Assembly (NCBI GenBank): GCA_033297075.1
Contig: MU858453.1
Location: 1 to 10,039, forward strand
Reading direction: 5' to 3'
From: Rhypophila decipiens
Lineage: Eukaryota > Ascomycota > Sordariomycetes > Sordariales > Naviculisporaceae
Length of the DNA stretch: 10,039 nt
Of this stretch, positions 7,461-10,039 are shown piece after piece. Position numbers and translations under genes: made by a program. Position 1 is the stretch's first letter; every line of letters begins with the position of its first letter. Under the pieces are notes generated by a model, which saw only the letters and a list, made by a program, of their open reading frames with translations, was not told where the DNA came from and made no database searches.

Positions 7461-7885
7461 TCTTCTTTGCCAACTTCTTCCTCAATTTCCAACAGTCGAA
7501 CATCCTCAACTCCTCATTGAGCTCAAGCTTCGAAGTCCCATCCATTGCAACTCCAATCGCCTTCAGCATCGAACAGCCTTTCAATTCGAGATCCTTCCTC
7601 AACGACTCCGATTTGTGTTTGCAAAGAGACATCGACGACATTCCCCCTTTTCGTAGGTTTCCTTTCCAACCCCCTTCCAAAATACCCTGTCCCTCCATCA
7701 CACCTTTAATACTCGCCGTCTTGTGAACCTGACCAGGTCCGTTTCGGGTCCCGGTGCTTTTCCCTTGACACTTGCACACACTTTCCATTGTTCATTTTAC
7801 TCATCCACTGACTTTCCTGGCGTCTGATAGATCACACCATTACTTTGGCTTCGGTCATTTATCGCCCGTATTCTACCAATCTAGT
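7460..7885 (+). promoter_or_regulatory. Long pyrimidine-rich ATG-free leader
   Basis: From the TATA box to the ATG at 7886 the + strand is rich in C and T and carries no ATG; the ATG-free run in fact extends back to 7351. An open frame at 7517-7726 starts at TTG and is probably not translated. Absence of upstream starts over this length is the signature of a maintained 5' untranslated leader. The transcription start is probably about 30-60 nt after the TATA box. Confidence 0.55.
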
Positions 7886-8145
7886 ATGTCCACTCCATTC
7901 CCCGGCCATACCCAATCATCAATGGACTCTTACTTATCTCCTGGTGACAGTCAATACCATCATCGAGCCATACCGGTTCTGCAAAGCACATTGCTCCATA
8001 GCACAGGTATTTACTCTGCCCCACCAGTGGAATTCATCATCCATGGCGTGTGTGCTAACTAGTTGGGTACCAGCCATCACCATCATCACGAACACCCTCT
8101 CCATCAATTGCTTCGGCTATCCACAATCTTTTTTTACATCTCCAA
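7886..8145 (+). CDS. Putative upstream exons (7886-8006 and 8074-8145) of the second 2EXR gene, or a captured first exon
   Basis: The ATG at 7886 is the first after the long ATG-free leader. It encodes a Ser/Pro/Gln/His-rich N-terminus (MSTPFPGHTQSSMDSYLSPG, then DSQYHH) of the sort seen in fungal regulatory proteins. A canonical 67-nt intron follows at 8007-8073 (GTATTT donor, TGCTAAC branch site, TACCAG acceptor). Exon 2 ends at a perfect GTAAGT donor at 8146. A second intron of 203 nt to 8348 (TACTAAT at 8325-8331, acceptor GACAG) would place it in frame with the 2EXR ORF, giving 448 residues in all. Exon 2 on its own does not look strongly protein-like. If intron 2 is not used, this is a 71-residue ORF ending at 8168. 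The paralogue at 892 has no such extension. Confidence 0.4.
8007..8073 (+). other. Predicted intron (67 nt) in the upstream exons
   Basis: GTATTT donor, TGCTAACT branch sequence about 15 nt before a TACCAG acceptor, and a typical fungal intron length. Without splicing, the frame from the 7886 ATG ends at a TAG (8060-8062) inside this intron. Confidence 0.55.
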
Positions 8146-8348
8146 GTAAGTGGATTAACCCATTATAAGAAGTGACTCCTATCTTCCTGTCTGGCTGTGG
8201 CTGGATAGGAATATACAGCACATTTTAGCTCAGCGGCCCCCTTCTTCTTTACGTCTGTCCCACTATTCACTCCTGTGACCTCTGACATTCGATCTCTGAC
8301 AATTCCTCTTCATTGAGTGTATTATACTAATTTGTGTGATGCCGACAG
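8146..8348 (+). other. Predicted intron (203 nt) joining the upstream exons to the 2EXR ORF
   Basis: The donor is GTAAGT. The branch candidate TACTAAT (8325-8331) lies 18 nt before the acceptor GACAG (8344-8348). The ATG at 8339 would lie inside this intron and translation would continue from exon 3 at 8349. The length is above the usual 50-80 nt, and TAG/CAG acceptors at 8208, 8218 and 8233 are possible instead. Confidence 0.4.
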
Positions 8349-9502
8349 CTCACACCACATATTTCGAGATGGATTCTGCTGCCCCCGAGGTCGTCGAGGT
8401 CGCCGCGCCCCGTATGATGCTGTTGCGCCTGCCGATGGAGATCCGGCTGATGATCTGGGATCTGCTGTTTGCGATGACCAGACTATCCTTCGGGAAGGTC
8501 TGGCTAATATGCGACTCAGACGCTGCTGGCGAGTGGGACCTCGCGCCTGCCCAGAACGTCCTCGCCCTGAGGCTGACCTGCAAGCAAATTGACGACGACA
8601 TAGGTAAAACAAGATGGCTACGCCATGTCTTGTTCCACTTCGAATCGGAATTTTCCATGCTGGACAAGCTGGCCTGCCTGCCTGCCTGGCTGGTCAGTGA
8701 GATCCGTCACCTGCGTGTCCGCACGCAGCCGATCACTGTTCAGTGGGGCGGCAACCGTCCAGACCGAGTGGGAAGACCCTTTGGACCGGCAGAGGAGCGC
8801 GCGGTGACGTACAATCTGACGTCTACCTTGAAGTTCCTCTCCCATCTGAAGCTGGATCGACTCACGGTCTTGACGGGGGTGGAATGGGTGAGTGGTGGGC
8901 GCGAGGTCGCACAGTACCATCTGCTGGACCTCCTGATTCGACACTCGAGTGGCTGGAAGGAGCTCTGGTTCATGTGCCGGAACTCGTTCATGCTGAGATG
9001 GGACCATCCGTCGATTGACCGCCATGCGCAGCCGATGCACTGGCAGTCTGTCCTCTCGGCCCGGGATAACACCTCGTCGTCTTCGCCCCCGTCGGTTGTC
9101 GTATATCGATCCAAGACACCACGGGAAGAACCTGGCAGGGTTCCCACCGCCCACATGCACCACCCGGCCAACTGGGAGCGCTTCGACCAGACACCATGGA
9201 ATCTGCAGATGGTTGCATACGGCAGGGACCCCATTTTGTGCGACCACACGGAGGCAATGAAGGAAATGCTGGTGGTTGTCAAGCGGGGCGGAAATGCCAA
9301 CTACCAGAATCCGCCTGGCTCCCCTTTCATCGATCTGGACATGCGCGAGGAAGCGCGAGGGCAGGATTGGCAACAGATTCGGGTCAAAACCGCAAACTTC
9401 GACCCCGCCAAGAGGCTCCCATATTGGCCGGATGTTGGGTATACGAACGTCAATGAGTATAAATGGGTCTTTTATTACCCCGATGATGACTTCAGGCTGT
9501 GA
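8339..9502 (+). CDS. 2EXR-type (F-box-like) fungal protein, intact paralogue
   Basis: A continuous ORF encodes 387 residues from the ATG at 8339; another in-frame ATG at 8369 has a better context (gagATGg) and gives 377. If the upstream introns are used, the protein begins at 7886 and has 448. Residues 28-43 (LLRLPMEIRLMIWDLL) match the F-box-like start of the 2EXR family, and a second E-I-R lies at 121-123 (WLVSEIRHLRVR), giving the two E-x-R triplets behind the family name as I recall it. Between them, AQNVLALRLTCKQIDDDI and RWLRHVLFHFES align with the 892-1830 protein. The C-terminus (SPFIDLDMREEARGQDWQ, then a Tyr/Trp-rich end YKWVFYYPDDDF) is complete here. No membrane segment or catalytic motif is evident. 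The family is expanded in many fungi and its role is unknown. Confidence 0.85.
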   Translation: MPTAHTTYFEMDSAAPEVVEVAAPRMMLLRLPMEIRLMIWDLLFAMTRLSFGKVWLICDSDAAGEWDLAPAQNVLALRLTCKQIDDDIGKTRWLRHVLFHFESEFSMLDKLACLPAWLVSEIRHLRVRTQPITVQWGGNRPDRVGRPFGPAEERAVTYNLTSTLKFLSHLKLDRLTVLTGVEWVSGGREVAQYHLLDLLIRHSSGWKELWFMCRNSFMLRWDHPSIDRHAQPMHWQSVLSARDNTSSSSPPSVVVYRSKTPREEPGRVPTAHMHHPANWERFDQTPWNLQMVAYGRDPILCDHTEAMKEMLVVVKRGGNANYQNPPGSPFIDLDMREEARGQDWQQIRVKTANFDPAKRLPYWPDVGYTNVNEYKWVFYYPDDDFRL

Positions 9503-10039
9503 TGGCGGAGATGGGGAGCTGCCGCAAAATAATAATGGGCAGAGGGGTTAGAGGTTTGGACGGGGTTCTCCTGGTTTACGATTTCAGAACAACATCCTCC
9601 TGGTGAGAGAAGATGCTTGGAGTACGAGGTAGCTAGGATGTGTTGTACGAGTAGCTCAAAATAATTACCCTTCCATTCTTCTTATATATCTGACACTGTC
9701 CTTCATTCAATGTGCTTTTCTTTTGAGACAGATCAACCATAGACCATGGTTGGAGAGGGACTTTCAAATTTTCAATGGACTTGTTGAACAGAGGAGACCA
9801 AGACATGAGGGTCGATTCAAGAGCGTGACGTTTCCTAGAAATTCGAGATGTCACGGATCCTGAGAGAAGTTTGGATTTCTTGGTCTTGAGAGAAATGGAT
9901 GGATGGATGGAATTTATTTCGCCCGGAGGCACTGAGCCTAAAGCGCCTATGCACGCTAACTACATTCGGTTCATCCAAATCCGCCATTATCTCGTCCAAG
10001 CCCTCTACTTTTTCACCTCTAGATCACCCGATGCCTCTT
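9503..10039. other. 3' flank of the second 2EXR gene, no gene seen
   Basis: The stretch must contain the 3' UTR of the 2EXR gene. A 99-codon minus-strand frame at 9633-9932 starts with GTG and has low-complexity, basic, Ser/Lys-rich composition; I do not call it a gene. Small structures only: a perfect 7-bp inverted repeat at 9734-9752 (caaccat / atggttg) and an ATGG microsatellite at 9895-9910. Confidence 0.5.
9895..9910 (+). repeat. ATGG tetranucleotide microsatellite, four copies
   Basis: Four perfect tandem copies of ATGG are present. The tract is short and probably variable between strains. Confidence 0.8.

Noticed and set aside
8618..9373. 251-codon minus-strand frame antisense to the second 2EXR gene
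   Set aside because: Shadow of a conserved gene; the protein is rich in His, Arg and Pro without recognisable structure.
9633..9932. 99-codon minus-strand frame near the right edge
   Set aside because: It begins with GTG, is low in complexity and has no recognisable domain.

Overview
The window looks like nuclear DNA from a filamentous ascomycete (Pezizomycotina). Genes are far apart. Introns are short, with GT..AG ends and CTAAC/CTAAT-like branch sites. Leaders are pyrimidine-rich, and the protein families are fungal. No rRNA, tRNA, CRISPR array, bacterial operon or phage module was seen.

Layout, left to right: (1) 2-274, the end of an ORF open at the window edge whose basic, proline-rich tail resembles the linker or tail of an LTR-retrotransposon polyprotein (weak call). 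(2) 275-890, non-coding, with a cluster of direct and inverted repeats at 537-714. (3) 892-1830 (+), a 2EXR-type (F-box-like) protein with an 11-residue tandem duplication; its reading frame seems to break near the C-terminus and continue in another frame to 2018. (4) 2115-2867 (-), an unrecognised protein made of two diverged copies of one module, convergent with gene 3. (5) A ~1 kb divergent intergenic region. (6) 3877-5546 (+), a cytochrome P450 with one 56-nt intron and a CYP7/CYP8-like I-helix. (7) 5918-6516, a ~600-bp foldback (MITE-like) element with ~145-bp terminal inverted repeats. (8) 6517-7000, sequence with no gene seen. (9) 7013-7885, a well-formed promoter (repeated CCCCT motifs, a heat-shock-element-like palindrome, a TATA box) and a leader with no ATG for 535 nt. 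(10) 7886-9502 (+), a second 2EXR gene, probably preceded by two short upstream exons that splice into it in frame.

The two 2EXR genes are clear paralogues and flank the P450 and the transposable element, so the segment probably grew by local duplication followed by rearrangement. Nothing marks it as a complete biosynthetic cluster: the P450 stands without a backbone synthase, transporter or regulator in view. The most informative observations are the foldback element with a compensated hairpin, the frame break in one 2EXR copy, and the possibility that the other copy took over a stress-type promoter and first exons from another gene. I found no evidence for a wholly new system.
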